Assembly: GCF_024346715.1 (NCBI RefSeq)
Contig: NZ_AP024852.1
Location: 744,001-808,000 of the forward strand
Reading direction: 5' to 3'
Source: Photobacterium swingsii
Lineage (GTDB): Bacteria > Pseudomonadota > Gammaproteobacteria > Enterobacterales > Vibrionaceae
Length of the DNA stretch: 64,000 bases
Positions 47,593-59,012 of this stretch are shown one piece after another (position 1 is the stretch's first letter; every line of letters begins with the position of its first letter). The notes under the pieces were generated by a model. It searched no databases, had not been told where the DNA came from, and was given only the letters and a program-made list of their open reading frames with translations. The position numbers were made by a program, and so were the translations under genes.

Positions 47593-48870
47593 ATGACCTT
47601 GCTTGCATTAGGCATCAATCACAATACTGCGACTGTAGACTTGCGTGAAAAAGTGGCTTTTTCTCCAGATAAGCTAACAGCCGCCCTACATGAGCTAGGC
47701 GCACACCCTGACGTGAATAGTGGCGTTATCATCTCTACGTGCAACCGCACGGAGCTGTATTGCGACGTCACTCAGGCAGGGCCAGGTGTGCTTATTGATT
47801 GGTTAAGCCAATTTCATCAGTTGTCTGCTGATGAGCTCATGCCAAGCCTTTACTTCCATGAAGAACAAGCTGCAGTACGCCATTTAATGCGCGTTGCCTG
47901 TGGTTTAGATTCATTGGTATTAGGTGAACCGCAAATTTTAGGTCAGGTTAAACAAGCGTATTCTGATGCTGGTGAGCACCAAGCTGTGCATGGCATGCTT
48001 GAGAAACTGTTTCACAAAACCTTTACTGTAGCGAAGCGAGTTCGAACAGAAACTGATATTGGCGGTAATGCCGTATCTGTCGCTTTTGCTGCCTGCACTT
48101 TAGCGAAACAGATCTTTGAGTCGATGTCGGAAGCAACGGTTTTACTGGTTGGTGCTGGTGAAACCATTGAGCTTGTGGCGCGCCACCTTGTTGAGCAAGG
48201 CTGTAATAACCTGATAGTTGCTAACCGCACCAAAGAACGCGCAGCGGGATTATCGAAAGAATTCGGTGCCGAGGTGATCGGACTCCCTGAGATCCCTGAA
48301 CATCTTCACCGTGCGGATATTGTTATCAGTTCAACTGCTAGCCCATTACCTATTGTGGGTAAAGGGATGGTAGAAAAAGCGATCAAAGCACGCCGTCATC
48401 AGCCTATGCTATTAGTAGATATCGCCGTACCGCGTGATATTGAGCAAGAAGTGGGTGATCTGAACGATGTGTACCTTTACACGGTGGATGATTTACAAAG
48501 TATTGTGAATCGAAATCGTGAACAGCGTAAAGTTGCAGCGATTCAGGCTGAAGCCATTGTTAGTGAAGAAAGTGCTGCTTTCATGAGCTGGTTACGCTCG
48601 TTGGAAGCGGTTGATAGTATTCGTCAATATCGCTGCCATGCTGATGAAATTAAACAAGATTTGTTGGGTCGGAGTCTACAGTTACTGGCGAATGGTGGTG
48701 ATCCTGAAAAGGTATTAACCGAGTTAAGTAACAAGCTCACCAATAAGTTGATTCATGCCCCAACGCGCGCTATGCAGCAAGCGGCTCACCATGGTGAACC
48801 GGAAAAGCTAGCCGTGATTCGTGAAAGCCTAGGGTTAGATTCGCAGAGTCTAAGCGCCAAAAGTAAATAA
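47593..48870 (+). CDS. hemA: Glutamyl-tRNA reductase
   Basis: HemA reduces glutamyl-tRNA to glutamate-1-semialdehyde, the committed step of C5 tetrapyrrole synthesis. The 425-residue protein has the catalytic C50 in STCNRTELY, the [13 protein letters not shown] segment, an NADPH fold starting [17 protein letters not shown], and a C-terminal dimerisation helix. It starts the hemA-prfA-prmC-sirB2-sirB1-kdsA cluster, whose order equals that of E. coli. Confidence 0.98.
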   Translation: MTLLALGINHNTATVDLREKVAFSPDKLTAALHELGAHPDVNSGVIISTCNRTELYCDVTQAGPGVLIDWLSQFHQLSADELMPSLYFHEEQAAVRHLMRVACGLDSLVLGEPQILGQVKQAYSDAGEHQAVHGMLEKLFHKTFTVAKRVRTETDIGGNAVSVAFAACTLAKQIFESMSEATVLLVGAGETIELVARHLVEQGCNNLIVANRTKERAAGLSKEFGAEVIGLPEIPEHLHRADIVISSTASPLPIVGKGMVEKAIKARRHQPMLLVDIAVPRDIEQEVGDLNDVYLYTVDDLQSIVNRNREQRKVAAIQAEAIVSEESAAFMSWLRSLEAVDSIRQYRCHADEIKQDLLGRSLQLLANGGDPEKVLTELSNKLTNKLIHAPTRAMQQAAHHGEPEKLAVIRESLGLDSQSLSAKSK

Positions 48871-48957
48871 CGACGTCCTATTCGAGGCGGTAAGTTAAGC
48901 ATCTTGAACAGAGATGTTGCTTATCGCCATAAACAGAACATTGATTTGTAGTGAATT

Positions 48958-50046
48958 ATGAAACCGTCCATTTTAGTTAAATTAGAAACTTTGGTTGAGC
49001 GTTACGAAGAGGTTCAACACCTTCTTGGTGATCCTGATGTATTGGCTGATCAAAATAAATTCCGTGCTTTGTCACGTGAATATTCTCAGTTAGAAGAAGT
49101 GACCAAAGCTTTCCAAGCATACCAGCAAGCGAAAGAAGATTTGGAAGCGGCTGAAGAAATGGCTCAAGAAGACGATCCTGAAATGCGTGAAATGGCGCAA
49201 GAAGAAGTGAAAGACGCGAAAGCGAACATCATTCGTCTGGAAGATGAGCTGCAAGTTCTATTGATCCCGAAAGATCCTAACGATGATTACAATTGTTTTG
49301 TCGAAATCCGTGCAGGTGCGGGTGGTGATGAAGCAGGTATCTTCGCGGGTGACTTGTTCCGTATGTATAGCAAATATGCAGAACGTCAAGGTTGGCGTAT
49401 GGAAGTGATCAACGAAAACCGTTCAGAGCAAGGCGGTTACAAAGAGATGATCGCGAAAGTAAACGGTGAAGGCGCTTACGGTATTTTAAAATTTGAATCT
49501 GGTGGCCACCGTGTACAGCGTGTACCAGCGACAGAATCACAAGGCCGCGTTCATACATCGGCTTGTACCGTTGCTGTCATGGCAGAGATCCCAGAAGCTG
49601 AGCTTCCAGAGATCAAAGCGGCAGATTTAAAAATTGATACATTCCGTGCATCAGGCGCGGGTGGTCAGCACGTTAACACCACGGATTCAGCAATTCGTAT
49701 TACGCACTTACCAACAGGCACTGTTGTGGAGTGTCAGGATGAGCGTTCACAGCACAAAAACAAAGCTAAAGCGATGGCTGTATTGGCTGCGCGTATCATC
49801 AAAGCAGAAGAAGAGCGTCGTCAAGAAGCGGAAGCAAGCACACGTCGTAACCTGCTAGGTTCGGGTGACCGTTCAGACCGTATTCGTACATACAACTACC
49901 CACAGGGTCGTGTATCGGATCACCGTATCACGCTGACTCTTTACCGTCTAAACGAAGTTATGGAAGGTGATTTAGATAGCTTGATTCAACCAGTATTGGT
50001 TGAGCACCAAGCGGATCAGCTTGCTGCTATGGCTGAACAAAACTAA
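48958..50046 (+). CDS. prfA: Peptide chain release factor 1
   Basis: RF1 ends translation at UAA and UAG. The 362-residue protein has the codon-reading PAT tripeptide at 190-192, which marks it as RF1 rather than RF2, and GGQ at 235-237, the glutamine of which is methylated by PrmC encoded next door. The stop codon of prfA overlaps the prmC start by one base (TAATG), so the substrate and its modifying enzyme are coupled. Confidence 0.98.
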   Translation: MKPSILVKLETLVERYEEVQHLLGDPDVLADQNKFRALSREYSQLEEVTKAFQAYQQAKEDLEAAEEMAQEDDPEMREMAQEEVKDAKANIIRLEDELQVLLIPKDPNDDYNCFVEIRAGAGGDEAGIFAGDLFRMYSKYAERQGWRMEVINENRSEQGGYKEMIAKVNGEGAYGILKFESGGHRVQRVPATESQGRVHTSACTVAVMAEIPEAELPEIKAADLKIDTFRASGAGGQHVNTTDSAIRITHLPTGTVVECQDERSQHKNKAKAMAVLAARIIKAEEERRQEAEASTRRNLLGSGDRSDRIRTYNYPQGRVSDHRITLTLYRLNEVMEGDLDSLIQPVLVEHQADQLAAMAEQN

Positions 50047-50894
50047 TGGCGCTGTCGATTGACGCTTTGCTTAAGCAAACTACAGCGCAATTGACCGATG
50101 CGGGCTCTGATAGCCCGCATATTGACGCTGCGGTATTACTTTGTCATGTTCTCGATAAACCACGCAGTTATTTGCTGACATGGCCAGAGAAAACCTTAGA
50201 CGACCAACAGCAAATTGCATTTGATACTTTGCTTGCCCGCCGTCTTGATGGTGAACCGGTGGCGTATATTATTGGCGAACGCGAATTTTGGTCACTGCCT
50301 TTGAAAGTTGCACCGCACACCTTGATCCCTCGCCCTGATACCGAACGCTTAGTGGAGCTTGCTTTAGATAAAATGCCAAGCCAGCCATGCCGAGTCTTGG
50401 ATTTAGGGACAGGAACAGGGGCTATTGCATTAGCGTTAGCCTCTGAGCGTGCTGATGCATCTGTGGTTGGTATTGATCTTCGTCCTGAGACCGCACAACT
50501 CGCAACTGAAAACGGTCAGCGTTTAGGTATCACCAATGCTACGTTTTTATCCGGTAGCTGGTATAGCCCATTAACGGCAGATGATCAGTTTGCGGTGATT
50601 GCGAGTAACCCGCCTTATATTGACGATCAAGACCCGCATTTATCGCAAGGTGACGTTCGCTTTGAACCATTAACGGCATTGGTTGCGCCTGATAATGGTC
50701 TTGCTGATATTCGTATTATCAGTGAGCAAGGTCGTCAGCACCTTCAGGTTAATGGTTGGCTGTTGATGGAGCATGGCTACGAGCAAGGTGAAGCCGTTCG
50801 TCAGATTTTACAGGATTTGGGGTATACCCAAGTAGAAACCGCTCAAGATTACGCAGGGTTAGATCGCGTAACCTTTGGGTGTTGGCAAGGATAG
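50046..50894 (+). CDS. prmC: Release factor glutamine methyltransferase
   Basis: PrmC uses SAM to methylate the GGQ glutamine of RF1 and RF2. The 282-residue protein has an N-terminal helical domain (to about residue 85) with YIIGEREFWSLPLKV, the SAM motif VLDLGTGTGAIALALA and the catalytic NPPY in IASNPPYIDD. The length is close to E. coli's 277. Confidence 0.97.
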   Translation: MALSIDALLKQTTAQLTDAGSDSPHIDAAVLLCHVLDKPRSYLLTWPEKTLDDQQQIAFDTLLARRLDGEPVAYIIGEREFWSLPLKVAPHTLIPRPDTERLVELALDKMPSQPCRVLDLGTGTGAIALALASERADASVVGIDLRPETAQLATENGQRLGITNATFLSGSWYSPLTADDQFAVIASNPPYIDDQDPHLSQGDVRFEPLTALVAPDNGLADIRIISEQGRQHLQVNGWLLMEHGYEQGEAVRQILQDLGYTQVETAQDYAGLDRVTFGCWQG

Positions 50895-50906
50895 AGAGAT
50901 AAAACT

Positions 50907-51287
50907 ATGTATGCAGCTGCTAAACACATTCACATGTTGGCCATTGTTTTAAGTGTATTGTTATTTACGATCCGCTACTGCTTGATGATGGCAAACTCAA
51001 CGTTGAATGAGAAAAAATTCCTCAAAATAGCCCCGCACGTGGTTGATACTATTTTATTGCTGTCAGGTGTGGCGCTGATCTTCATTACGGGTTTCATGCC
51101 TTTTACCGAAGCAGGTAGCTGGTTAACACAAAAACTAAGTTGTGTTCTGGCGTACATTGCATTGGGCTTTTTCACATTGAAATATGGTAAGAACAAAGTC
51201 TTTAAAACGTTCGCCTATTTTGGTGCGTTAGGCTGGGTTGTGGCAGCTGCAAATATTGCGATGACCAAAACATCATTTCTAGGGTGA
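50907..51287 (+). CDS. sirB2: SirB2 family inner-membrane protein
   Basis: The 126-residue protein has four membrane helices. The pattern is HIHMLAIVLSVLLFTIRY at the N-terminus, then PHVVDTILLLSGVALI. This is the SirB2 (YchQ) family. The family was named from an invasion-gene screen in Salmonella, but its biochemical role is unknown. It is 12 bp after prmC and overlaps the start of sirB1, so all are co-translated. Confidence 0.9.
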   Translation: MYAAAKHIHMLAIVLSVLLFTIRYCLMMANSTLNEKKFLKIAPHVVDTILLLSGVALIFITGFMPFTEAGSWLTQKLSCVLAYIALGFFTLKYGKNKVFKTFAYFGALGWVVAAANIAMTKTSFLG

Positions 51288-52099
51288 TTAACGTGAACTT
51301 TAGCCATGAAGAATTAGAGCAAATGCCGCTTGTTGAAGGGGCATTAGCCATGACTGCTTTGACGGACCCTGCCTTTCCGAAAGGTTGGGTACAAATCCAA
51401 CTTGAGCGTATGGCGAAAGAAGCTGAGCATGCTTTGATGGATGAGCCTAACCCACATGTACGATTGGATGGTTTAATTCGTTTATTCTATCGAGAGTGGG
51501 GCTTTGAAGGTGATGAGCAGCAATACTTCTCGTCTGATAATATCTACTTAGACAAAGTATTAGATCGTAAGCGTGGCATTCCTGTTAGTTTAGGCGCTAT
51601 TTTTCTTTATTTGGCTAATCACCTTGATTTACCCGTTAGTAGTGTCGGCTTTCCAACTCAGTTTATTTTAAAAGTAACGTGGTACCAAGGTGAGGTTCAG
51701 TATATCAACCCGTTTGATGGCGAGTTTTTGAGCATGCGTACTTTGCGCGGTTGGCTTAAAGGGGCAAAAGGCCCATTCGCTCAAATTGGTGATGCTGACT
51801 TAGCCAATGCGACCAATAGCGACATCATTAAGCGTTGGTTAACAGTCATGAAAAGCGCGTTGTTGCGTGAAGAACAATACACCGATGCATTGCGTTGTAG
51901 TGATCTTGCTTTGAAGATGCAGCCTGATGATCCACATGAAATCCGTGATCGCGGCTATATCTACCAAAAGTTGGACTGTAGCCATGCTGCCGCGTCTGAC
52001 TATAGCTATTTTATAGAACAATGCCCTGAAGACCCCGCAGCTGAATTATTGAAGTTGCAAGTCGCAGCCCTGAACGAAGAGCCGCTGACCCTTCACTAA
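51284..52099 (+). CDS. sirB1: SirB1 family protein (transglutaminase-like with TPR)
   Basis: The 271-residue cytoplasmic protein has an N-terminal transglutaminase-like domain with VLDRKRGIPVSLGAIFLYLA and VGFPTQFILKV. C-terminal TPR-like helices follow (EEQYTDALRCSDLALKMQP). This matches SirB1/YchA; a molecular role is not established. The GTG at 51284 overlaps the sirB2 stop. A second GTG at 51293 has AGGG 8 nt upstream and may be the true start. It is followed by kdsA after 15 bp. Confidence 0.9.
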   Translation: MINVNFSHEELEQMPLVEGALAMTALTDPAFPKGWVQIQLERMAKEAEHALMDEPNPHVRLDGLIRLFYREWGFEGDEQQYFSSDNIYLDKVLDRKRGIPVSLGAIFLYLANHLDLPVSSVGFPTQFILKVTWYQGEVQYINPFDGEFLSMRTLRGWLKGAKGPFAQIGDADLANATNSDIIKRWLTVMKSALLREEQYTDALRCSDLALKMQPDDPHEIRDRGYIYQKLDCSHAAASDYSYFIEQCPEDPAAELLKLQVAALNEEPLTLH

Positions 52100-52102
52100 T
52101 AA

Positions 52103-52969
<867 letters not shown>

Positions 52970-53001
52970 TTGTCAGTGCTTGTACGCTAGGACACTAGCA
53001 G

Positions 53002-53037
53002 AAAGCCCCAGTAAGTTCGCTTACTGGGGCTTTTTTG
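53002..53037 (+). terminator. Terminator after kdsA
   Basis: The stem AAAGCCCCAGTAAG/CTTACTGGGGCTTT with a TTCG loop is followed by T residues, 32 bp after kdsA. Confidence 0.9.
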
Positions 53038-53255
53038 TTCAGTAATAAAAAAATGAAAATTGGAAAAATTCGGTGAATAACTCTGTGGCATCTTATTTTT
53101 CTAGGTTAATGAGTTATTCATCGCTTTTATAGTGGGTTATGTAACTATATATTTCATGGTTGTGGAGCGAGATGTTTGTCGTTCACTTTGTGAGAATTAA
53201 ATGCCAAGCCGATATACTTCGACCAGATTTTAATTCCGCAGAAGTAGGTTGTAAC

Positions 53256-54509
53256 GTGTCATTATCTCAAGATATACCATTAAGCAATGAAGGCGTGTCC
53301 AGTTCTTCATGGAGTAAACACGATACAAGTTGGATGCTTAGCCTGTTTGGTACCGCCGTTGGCGCGGGTATTTTATTTTTACCGATTAATATTGGGGCGG
53401 GTGGTTTTTGGCCTTTGGTATTAATGGCATTGCTTGCTTTCCCGATGACCTATTTCGCACACCGGGGTTTAGCGCGTTTTGTGCTATCTTCACGCAATGA
53501 TCAAGCCGATTTTACTGATGTTGTGGAAGAGCACTTTGGCCGCTCTGCGGGCTTGGTGATCTCGGTTTTGTATTTTTTATCTATTTTTCCAATCTTGTTG
53601 ATCTATGGCGTGGGTTTAACCAACACAGTCGATAGTTTTATTGTTAACCAGCTTGGTTTTGCTTCACCATCTCGTATTGTGCTTTCTGGCTTATTAGTCT
53701 TGGGCATGATCACTATTATGTTGGCTGGTGAGAAAGTGATGCTCAAAGCATTCGAGGTAATTGTTTACCCTCTGGCTGCCATTCTATTTGGTCTTTCACT
53801 GTACATGATCCCTAATTGGCATTTACCCACTATGAGTGTAATGCCGAGCATCGGTGATTTTTCATTGACGGTATGGTTATCTGTACCTGTGACTGTCTTT
53901 GCTTTCAGTCATGCCGCTGCTATTTCAAGTTTTGCTCAAGCACAGCGTCGTCATTACGCGAAAGCGGCAACAGAAAAAGCAGAGCATATTCTAAAGCGCA
54001 CCTCGATGATGCTCATTGGTTTTGTACTGTTTTTTGTTTTTTCCTGTGTGTTAAGTCTCAGCCCTGCACAGTTATTAGAAGCCAAAGCGCAAAATGTCTC
54101 TGTGTTATCTTATCTTGCGAACATTCATGATAATCCATTCATTGTTCTGCTTGGTCCAGTGATTGCCTTTATCGCTATTTCTTCTTCTTTCCTCGGCCAC
54201 TTTTTAGGGGCACGCGAAAGCTTTAACGGCCTGGTGCGTAAGCACTCACGTTTATCTTCTAACGCAACGGATAAAGTGGGCATTGTCTTTATGATGCTGA
54301 GCATTTGGGGGGCGGCAGTCATGAACCCAAGTATTCTCGGTATGATGGAGGCGTTCTCTGGCCCTGTGATTGCTATGATTTTATTTATTATGCCTGTTAT
54401 TGCGGTTTATAAAGTGGAGTCTTTACGTCACTACCGTGGCAAGGTGAGTAACCACTTTATTTTGGTGGTTGGGGTATTAGCGGTATCGGCAATTTTATTT
54501 AATTTCTAG
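53256..54509 (+). CDS. HAAAP family amino acid permease (serine/threonine type)
   Basis: This inner-membrane transporter of the SdaC/TdcC group has 418 residues from GTG 53256 (AGG 7 nt upstream; the open frame continues 32 codons further up). It has about eleven helices. The family start is GTAVGAGILFLPINIGAGG, and FAFSHAAAISSFAQAQR and SSSFLGHFLGARESFNGL match the HAAAP core. Serine or threonine is the probable substrate, with protons as the coupling ion. This is inferred, since aromatic amino acid carriers share the fold. It is a single gene between kdsA and the chemoreceptors. Confidence 0.83.
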   Translation: MSLSQDIPLSNEGVSSSSWSKHDTSWMLSLFGTAVGAGILFLPINIGAGGFWPLVLMALLAFPMTYFAHRGLARFVLSSRNDQADFTDVVEEHFGRSAGLVISVLYFLSIFPILLIYGVGLTNTVDSFIVNQLGFASPSRIVLSGLLVLGMITIMLAGEKVMLKAFEVIVYPLAAILFGLSLYMIPNWHLPTMSVMPSIGDFSLTVWLSVPVTVFAFSHAAAISSFAQAQRRHYAKAATEKAEHILKRTSMMLIGFVLFFVFSCVLSLSPAQLLEAKAQNVSVLSYLANIHDNPFIVLLGPVIAFIAISSSFLGHFLGARESFNGLVRKHSRLSSNATDKVGIVFMMLSIWGAAVMNPSILGMMEAFSGPVIAMILFIMPVIAVYKVESLRHYRGKVSNHFILVVGVLAVSAILFNF

Positions 54510-54560
54510 AACAGCGCAGATCGTTAATCGTTGCCTAGTTAGGTATTACTAACAGACGAT

Positions 54561-54596
54561 AAAAAAGGGTATCACTTCATCAGTGATACCCTTTTT
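54561..54596. terminator. Bidirectional terminator between permease and chemoreceptor genes
   Basis: A perfect stem AAAAAGGGTATCACT/AGTGATACCCTTTTT with a five-base loop lies between convergent genes. Confidence 0.9.
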
Positions 54597-54616
54597 GTTT
54601 ATCGTGTTTTTTCTAT

Positions 54617-56500
54617 TTACAGCTTAAAGCGGTTAATTTCTTGTTGTAGCTGATGTGATAGTGAAGACAGTTCAGCGGCTTGGCGTGCTGCCTCATCGGC
54701 TTCAGAAGCGAGTTCATCGGATACATCGCGAATACCTTGGGTATTACGGGTGATCTCTTCAGTCACTGAGGATTGTTCTTCAGCAGCAGAAGCAATCTGT
54801 GTTGCCATATCACTAATATTGGTCACAGCAGTATTAATTTGTGACAAGCTTGCAGAGGCTGCGTTTGCGTCATCAACCGAGGTTTCAGCTAAGTGGCGGC
54901 TATTTTCCATGATACCAACAGCGCGACCAGTCGTTTGCTGCAGTGTCTCAATCATTTGCTGAATTTCTTGGGTGGAAGCATGAGTGCGTTGGCTCAGTAC
55001 ACGTACCTCGTCGGCAACTACGGCAAAACCACGGCCTTGTTCGCCTGCACGAGCAGCTTCAATCGCAGCATTCAATGCAAGTAGGTTAGTTTGCTCGGCA
55101 ATCCCTTGAATGGTTGAAAGGATAGTGTTGATGCTTTGGGCGTGTGTGTTTAACTCGCCAATCACACCGGTTGCTGTTTCAACTTCACCGGCAAGGCTAG
55201 AGATAGAGTGCTGACTTTGAGTCACCTGAGTTGAACCATGCTCTGCTGCACTCACCGTTTCACCTGATGTTTGCGCGGTGTTATCTGCATTGCCTGCGAT
55301 CTCTTGTGTTGCTGCTGCCATTTCGTTAATCGCAGTGGCAACCATATTGATCTCGTCTTGTTGGTGCTGAATACGTGTACTACGTTCTTCTGCTTGTGCT
55401 GCGGTAGTTTGCGCTTGTTGGCCTAATGAATCCGATACATCACGTAAGCGAATCACCATTTGATGCATATTGCCGACAAAGCGGTTGAAATTATGCGCTA
55501 GCATACCAATTTCATCTTCGCTGCGAGGCTCTAGGCGTTGTGTTAGATCGCCTTCACCTGATGCAATTTCAGCTAAGGCGTCAGAAACACGCATAAGATC
55601 GCGGAACAAGAAGTTCACCAACCAAGCAACGATTGCAACCACAATAATGGTAATAATAATAGAAGTGATGAATAGCTGGCTCATTAAGCTATGCATGCTG
55701 GCTTCTTCTGTTGCTTGATCCATTTCGATGCCAAGAATCCAATCAGTATTTGGAATAGCAGCAAAATAAACTAGCTTATCAACACCCTTGATTTGCATAT
55801 CTTCAATCTGCTCTGAGCGCATTTGTGCTTCGATTGTCGATAGTGAAAAGGCGCTGCTGTAGCGATTAATCGGTTGCAGTAATAAAGACTTATCTGGGTG
55901 TGCTAAGAAGGTGCCATCTTGCTTATTAATCAACATAGCGTAAGCATTTTTGCCTGCGTCTAGGTTAATGACATCTTCAATCAGCTGATCAATTAAAACA
56001 TCTGCCCCAACAACACCTTGCAGCTGACCATTTTTACGAACCGGTTCAGCAATCGTAACTAATAGTGCGTTTGTGATGGCGTCTTGATAGGCGGTAGTAA
56101 TAATTTGTTTGCCAGCACTGTTTGCATCTTTGTACCAAGGGCGAGTACGTGGATCGTAGTCAGCTCGGTTACGTTCAGGATGAGAGCGGTACATGTCACC
56201 TTGTGGTGTACCAAAGAAAATATCGTCAAACCCACCAGCATTACGTGCTTGTTGCAGGAAAGGGACAACATCAGCTTGCTCTGTATGATCGTTAAATGCA
56301 CTGGCGATGTCACGGCGGATGTTAACCCAGTCACTGATCCCATCAGTTGCAGCTGCTGATAGGCTGTTAACGCGTGAATAAACACCATTTCGGGTTTGGT
56401 CGTTGAGTTGGCTTGCTGCCAGCCAAGTTAAGGCTGTTGCCATTAGTACAACTGCCGAGAGGCTAGCACCAATGAGTTTTTGTTTTAATGTTAATGTCAT
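54617..56500 (-). CDS. Methyl-accepting chemotaxis protein with dCache sensor (paralog A)
   Basis: The 627-residue chemoreceptor has a first membrane helix at about residues 10-28 and a periplasmic dCache_1 sensor (about 35-270; [20 protein letters not shown] and [13 protein letters not shown] are family marks). A second helix lies at about 280-300, then a HAMP domain ([18 protein letters not shown]) and a signalling domain with tip [20 protein letters not shown]. The sensor suggests an amino-acid-like or other small ligand, but the ligand is not known. Its cytoplasmic half is almost identical in protein to the neighbouring paralog. Confidence 0.93.
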   Translation of the reverse strand: MTLTLKQKLIGASLSAVVLMATALTWLAASQLNDQTRNGVYSRVNSLSAAATDGISDWVNIRRDIASAFNDHTEQADVVPFLQQARNAGGFDDIFFGTPQGDMYRSHPERNRADYDPRTRPWYKDANSAGKQIITTAYQDAITNALLVTIAEPVRKNGQLQGVVGADVLIDQLIEDVINLDAGKNAYAMLINKQDGTFLAHPDKSLLLQPINRYSSAFSLSTIEAQMRSEQIEDMQIKGVDKLVYFAAIPNTDWILGIEMDQATEEASMHSLMSQLFITSIIITIIVVAIVAWLVNFLFRDLMRVSDALAEIASGEGDLTQRLEPRSEDEIGMLAHNFNRFVGNMHQMVIRLRDVSDSLGQQAQTTAAQAEERSTRIQHQQDEINMVATAINEMAAATQEIAGNADNTAQTSGETVSAAEHGSTQVTQSQHSISSLAGEVETATGVIGELNTHAQSINTILSTIQGIAEQTNLLALNAAIEAARAGEQGRGFAVVADEVRVLSQRTHASTQEIQQMIETLQQTTGRAVGIMENSRHLAETSVDDANAASASLSQINTAVTNISDMATQIASAAEEQSSVTEEITRNTQGIRDVSDELASEADEAARQAAELSSLSHQLQQEINRFKL

Positions 56501-56936
56501 GGTCTACTTCACTGTAGTATTCAGGAACGATTAGGGAACCTAAGTTTATAAACATACTTTTTAATATGCACGGGTATTTAATTAATTTATTAATATTTTT
56601 ATTTATAGGAAATGACGCGTGTTTTTTATGACGCGTGGCATTCATAAAACGTCAAAAATAATGCGGTAAAATAGAAATGTTACTGAGGTGATGCTAACTA
56701 AGTTGCATTTAATTGCTTATTAAGATTTATAAATGGTGGGGTTTGGGAAAAAATATAAATGTGGGGCAATGATATAAATTAGCTGCAGTGATATTGAATT
56801 ATGTATAAACATAAATGGGTGTTTGGCTTAAATAAATCGTATATACGTTATAAAAAGCCTAATGCTCATGCTGTTACTGAACATCAGGCTTTTAAATGGG
56901 CAAAGTTAGTGCGAATAACCTAATACTGCTAACGCG
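56501..56936. other. A+T-rich intergenic region between the two chemoreceptor genes
   Basis: This is a 436-bp stretch with strong A+T bias that must hold the promoter of paralog A on the minus strand and the terminator of paralog B at its right end (see 56849-56893). I looked for sigma-28 type sites and small genes and found nothing convincing. Confidence 0.45.
56849..56893 (-). terminator. Terminator after chemoreceptor paralog B
   Basis: Minus-strand arms AAAAGCCTGATG and CATTAGGCTTTT (one mismatch) enclose a 17-nt loop and are followed by TATAA, about 44 bp after the gene. Confidence 0.65.
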
Positions 56937-58817
56937 TTACAGTTTAAAGCGGTTTATCTCTTGCTGTAATTCATGTGATAGCTGAGATAGCTCAGCGGCC
57001 TGTCGCGCGGCTTCATCGGCTTCAAGTGCTAACTCATCAGACACATCACGAATACCTTGCGTATTTCGGGTGATCTCTTCTGTAACCGATGACTGCTCTT
57101 CAGCAGCAGAGGCTATTTGCGTTGCCATATCACTGATATTGGTTACGGCATTATTAATTTGCGAGAGGCTGGCAGAGGCAGCATTTGCATCATCAACTGA
57201 GGTTTCGGCTAGGTGGCGACTGTTTTCCATGATGCCCACCGCACGGCCTGTTGTTTGCTGCAAGGTTTCTATCATCTGCTGGATTTCTTGGGTTGATGCA
57301 TGCGTGCGTTGGCTGAGTACGCGGACTTCATCGGCAACGACGGCAAATCCACGTCCCTGTTCACCGGCACGCGCGGCTTCAATGGCGGCATTCAGTGCAA
57401 GTAGGTTAGTTTGTTCGGCAATGCCTTGAATTGTAGACAAGATAGTATTGATGCTTTGAGCATGAGTGTTCAATTCACCAATCACACCTGTTGCCGTTTC
57501 TACCTCGCCAGCCAAGCTTGAAATAGAGTGCTGGCTTTGGATAACTTGCTCTGAACCATGTTCCGCAGCGCTAACTGTTTCACCGGATGTCTGCGCTGTG
57601 TTGTCAGCATTGCCTGCGATTTCTTGGGTTGCCGCTGCCATTTCGTTAATCGCCGTTGCAACCATATTGATTTCATCTTGTTGGTGCTGAATCCTCGTGC
57701 TGCGCTCTTCAGCTTGCGAGGCTGTTGTTTGTGCTTGTTGACCCAATGAATCAGATACATCGCGTAGACGTATTACCATTTGGTGCATGTTGCTAACAAA
57801 TCGATTGAAGTTCAGGGCGAGTTGGCCGATTTCATCTTCGCTATGTGGTTCAATACGTTGAGTTAAATCGCCTTCACCATTTGCAATATCAGCTAATGCC
57901 GCTGATATTTTGGCGAGATCTTTAAATAGATAATTAATGATGAAATAAGTGGCAACTATTGATGCAATCGTACCTAGAGCGGCAGCCAAAATAAGGTTTT
58001 GCAGTAGTTGGTTATGGCTGGCTTCTTCTGTTGCACGATCCATTTGAATGGCAAAAATCCAGTTACTTGCGGCAATTTGACCAAAATAGATAAGCTTTTG
58101 TTGCTTATTTTCTTCATAAATTTGAATGCTGTGCTCATTCATCGCGCTATTGATCTGCTCAACAGTTAGCTCAGGAGCGAGTTGAGAAAGGGATTTTAGT
58201 ATTAACTGGTTATTATGGTAAGCCAGAATGGTGCCTTGCTGAGTTAAAAGCATGGCATGGGCGTTTTCTCCTAAGTTGTAACTGGTGATCGTGTTTTGAA
58301 GTGAACTTAGGGTAATATCTGCGCCCATAACACCAATAGTTCGACCATTTTCTCGTACAGGGGTAGAAAAAGTCAGCATCGTTTGGTTATTGTTTGCACC
58401 TTTATAGGGAGCTGAAGTTACAACGCTAGATGCATTTAATGCTTGTTGATACCAGTCACGAGAGCGGGCATCAAACCCCGCAAGAGGTTGAGTTGTACCA
58501 GCAAGGTACATGTTGCCATTTAGATCAGCGAAAAAGACATCATTGAATTTACCTATCTCTTTAGCATTTTGCATAACAGCTTGCTGCTGTTTTGGATCTG
58601 TAATTTGGGATGTGGATTTTAGGATGGCTTTATGTTCGTTGATCCAATAATTAATCGCGTTGGTTGCCACATTCGTGACACTGGTTGCGCGGGCATATAT
58701 ACCACTGCGACTTTGTGAGAAAAGTTCGCCAGCGGCAAGCCAAGTCAAAGTACCCGTAACTAGCAGTATTGCAGTTAGTACACTACCGAGTATTTTTTGT
58801 TTCATTGTTAGATTCAT
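56937..58817 (-). CDS. Methyl-accepting chemotaxis protein with dCache sensor (paralog B)
   Basis: The 626-residue chemoreceptor has the same layout as paralog A. It has a membrane helix near residues 10-30 and a periplasmic dCache_1 sensor with [20 protein letters not shown] and [14 protein letters not shown] second helix (about 278-300), a HAMP domain and a signalling domain follow. From the HAMP region to the end it differs from paralog A at only a few residues, while the sensor is well diverged. The two probably detect different ligands and report to the same chemosensory array. It is divergent from the NhaC-family gene. Confidence 0.93.
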   Translation of the reverse strand: MNLTMKQKILGSVLTAILLVTGTLTWLAAGELFSQSRSGIYARATSVTNVATNAINYWINEHKAILKSTSQITDPKQQQAVMQNAKEIGKFNDVFFADLNGNMYLAGTTQPLAGFDARSRDWYQQALNASSVVTSAPYKGANNNQTMLTFSTPVRENGRTIGVMGADITLSSLQNTITSYNLGENAHAMLLTQQGTILAYHNNQLILKSLSQLAPELTVEQINSAMNEHSIQIYEENKQQKLIYFGQIAASNWIFAIQMDRATEEASHNQLLQNLILAAALGTIASIVATYFIINYLFKDLAKISAALADIANGEGDLTQRIEPHSEDEIGQLALNFNRFVSNMHQMVIRLRDVSDSLGQQAQTTASQAEERSTRIQHQQDEINMVATAINEMAAATQEIAGNADNTAQTSGETVSAAEHGSEQVIQSQHSISSLAGEVETATGVIGELNTHAQSINTILSTIQGIAEQTNLLALNAAIEAARAGEQGRGFAVVADEVRVLSQRTHASTQEIQQMIETLQQTTGRAVGIMENSRHLAETSVDDANAASASLSQINNAVTNISDMATQIASAAEEQSSVTEEITRNTQGIRDVSDELALEADEAARQAAELSQLSHELQQEINRFKL

Positions 58818-58943
58818 GAAGGATGCTCTAAAACCGATTTATGGTATGTCGATCGGTATATTCTATAGTTAATGAGCAATCTATTCATCAGGTTTTATAG
58901 TAATTTTGTGATTTCATACCATTTAGGATTTTAATGGTTATTT

Positions 58944-58967
58944 GGATGTTTAGACGTCTAGATGTTG
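58944..58967 (+). promoter_or_regulatory. MetJ-box array upstream of the NhaC-family gene
   Basis: Three adjacent 8-mers, GGATGTTT, AGACGTCT and AGATGTTG, match the MetJ consensus AGACGTCT at 5, 8 and 5 positions. MetJ binds such tandem boxes. The array overlaps a possible -35 (TTGACT, 58965-58970). A seven-of-eight box (AGATGTCT) also lies at 59011-59018. Confidence 0.6.
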
Positions 58968-59012
58968 ACTCTGTTAGAGGTTAGTTTTAGTCTAAGCCAA
59001 ATTCTAAAATAG

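Noticed and set aside
47376..47618. Minus-strand frame of 80 codons between lolB and hemA
   Set aside because: It overlaps the hemA start, has no ribosome site and no recognisable composition.
56501..56936. Possible sigma-28 flagellar promoter for the chemoreceptor genes
   Set aside because: No stretch resembles TAAA with a correctly spaced GCCGATAA. The best match near 58850 for paralog B has a poor -35.
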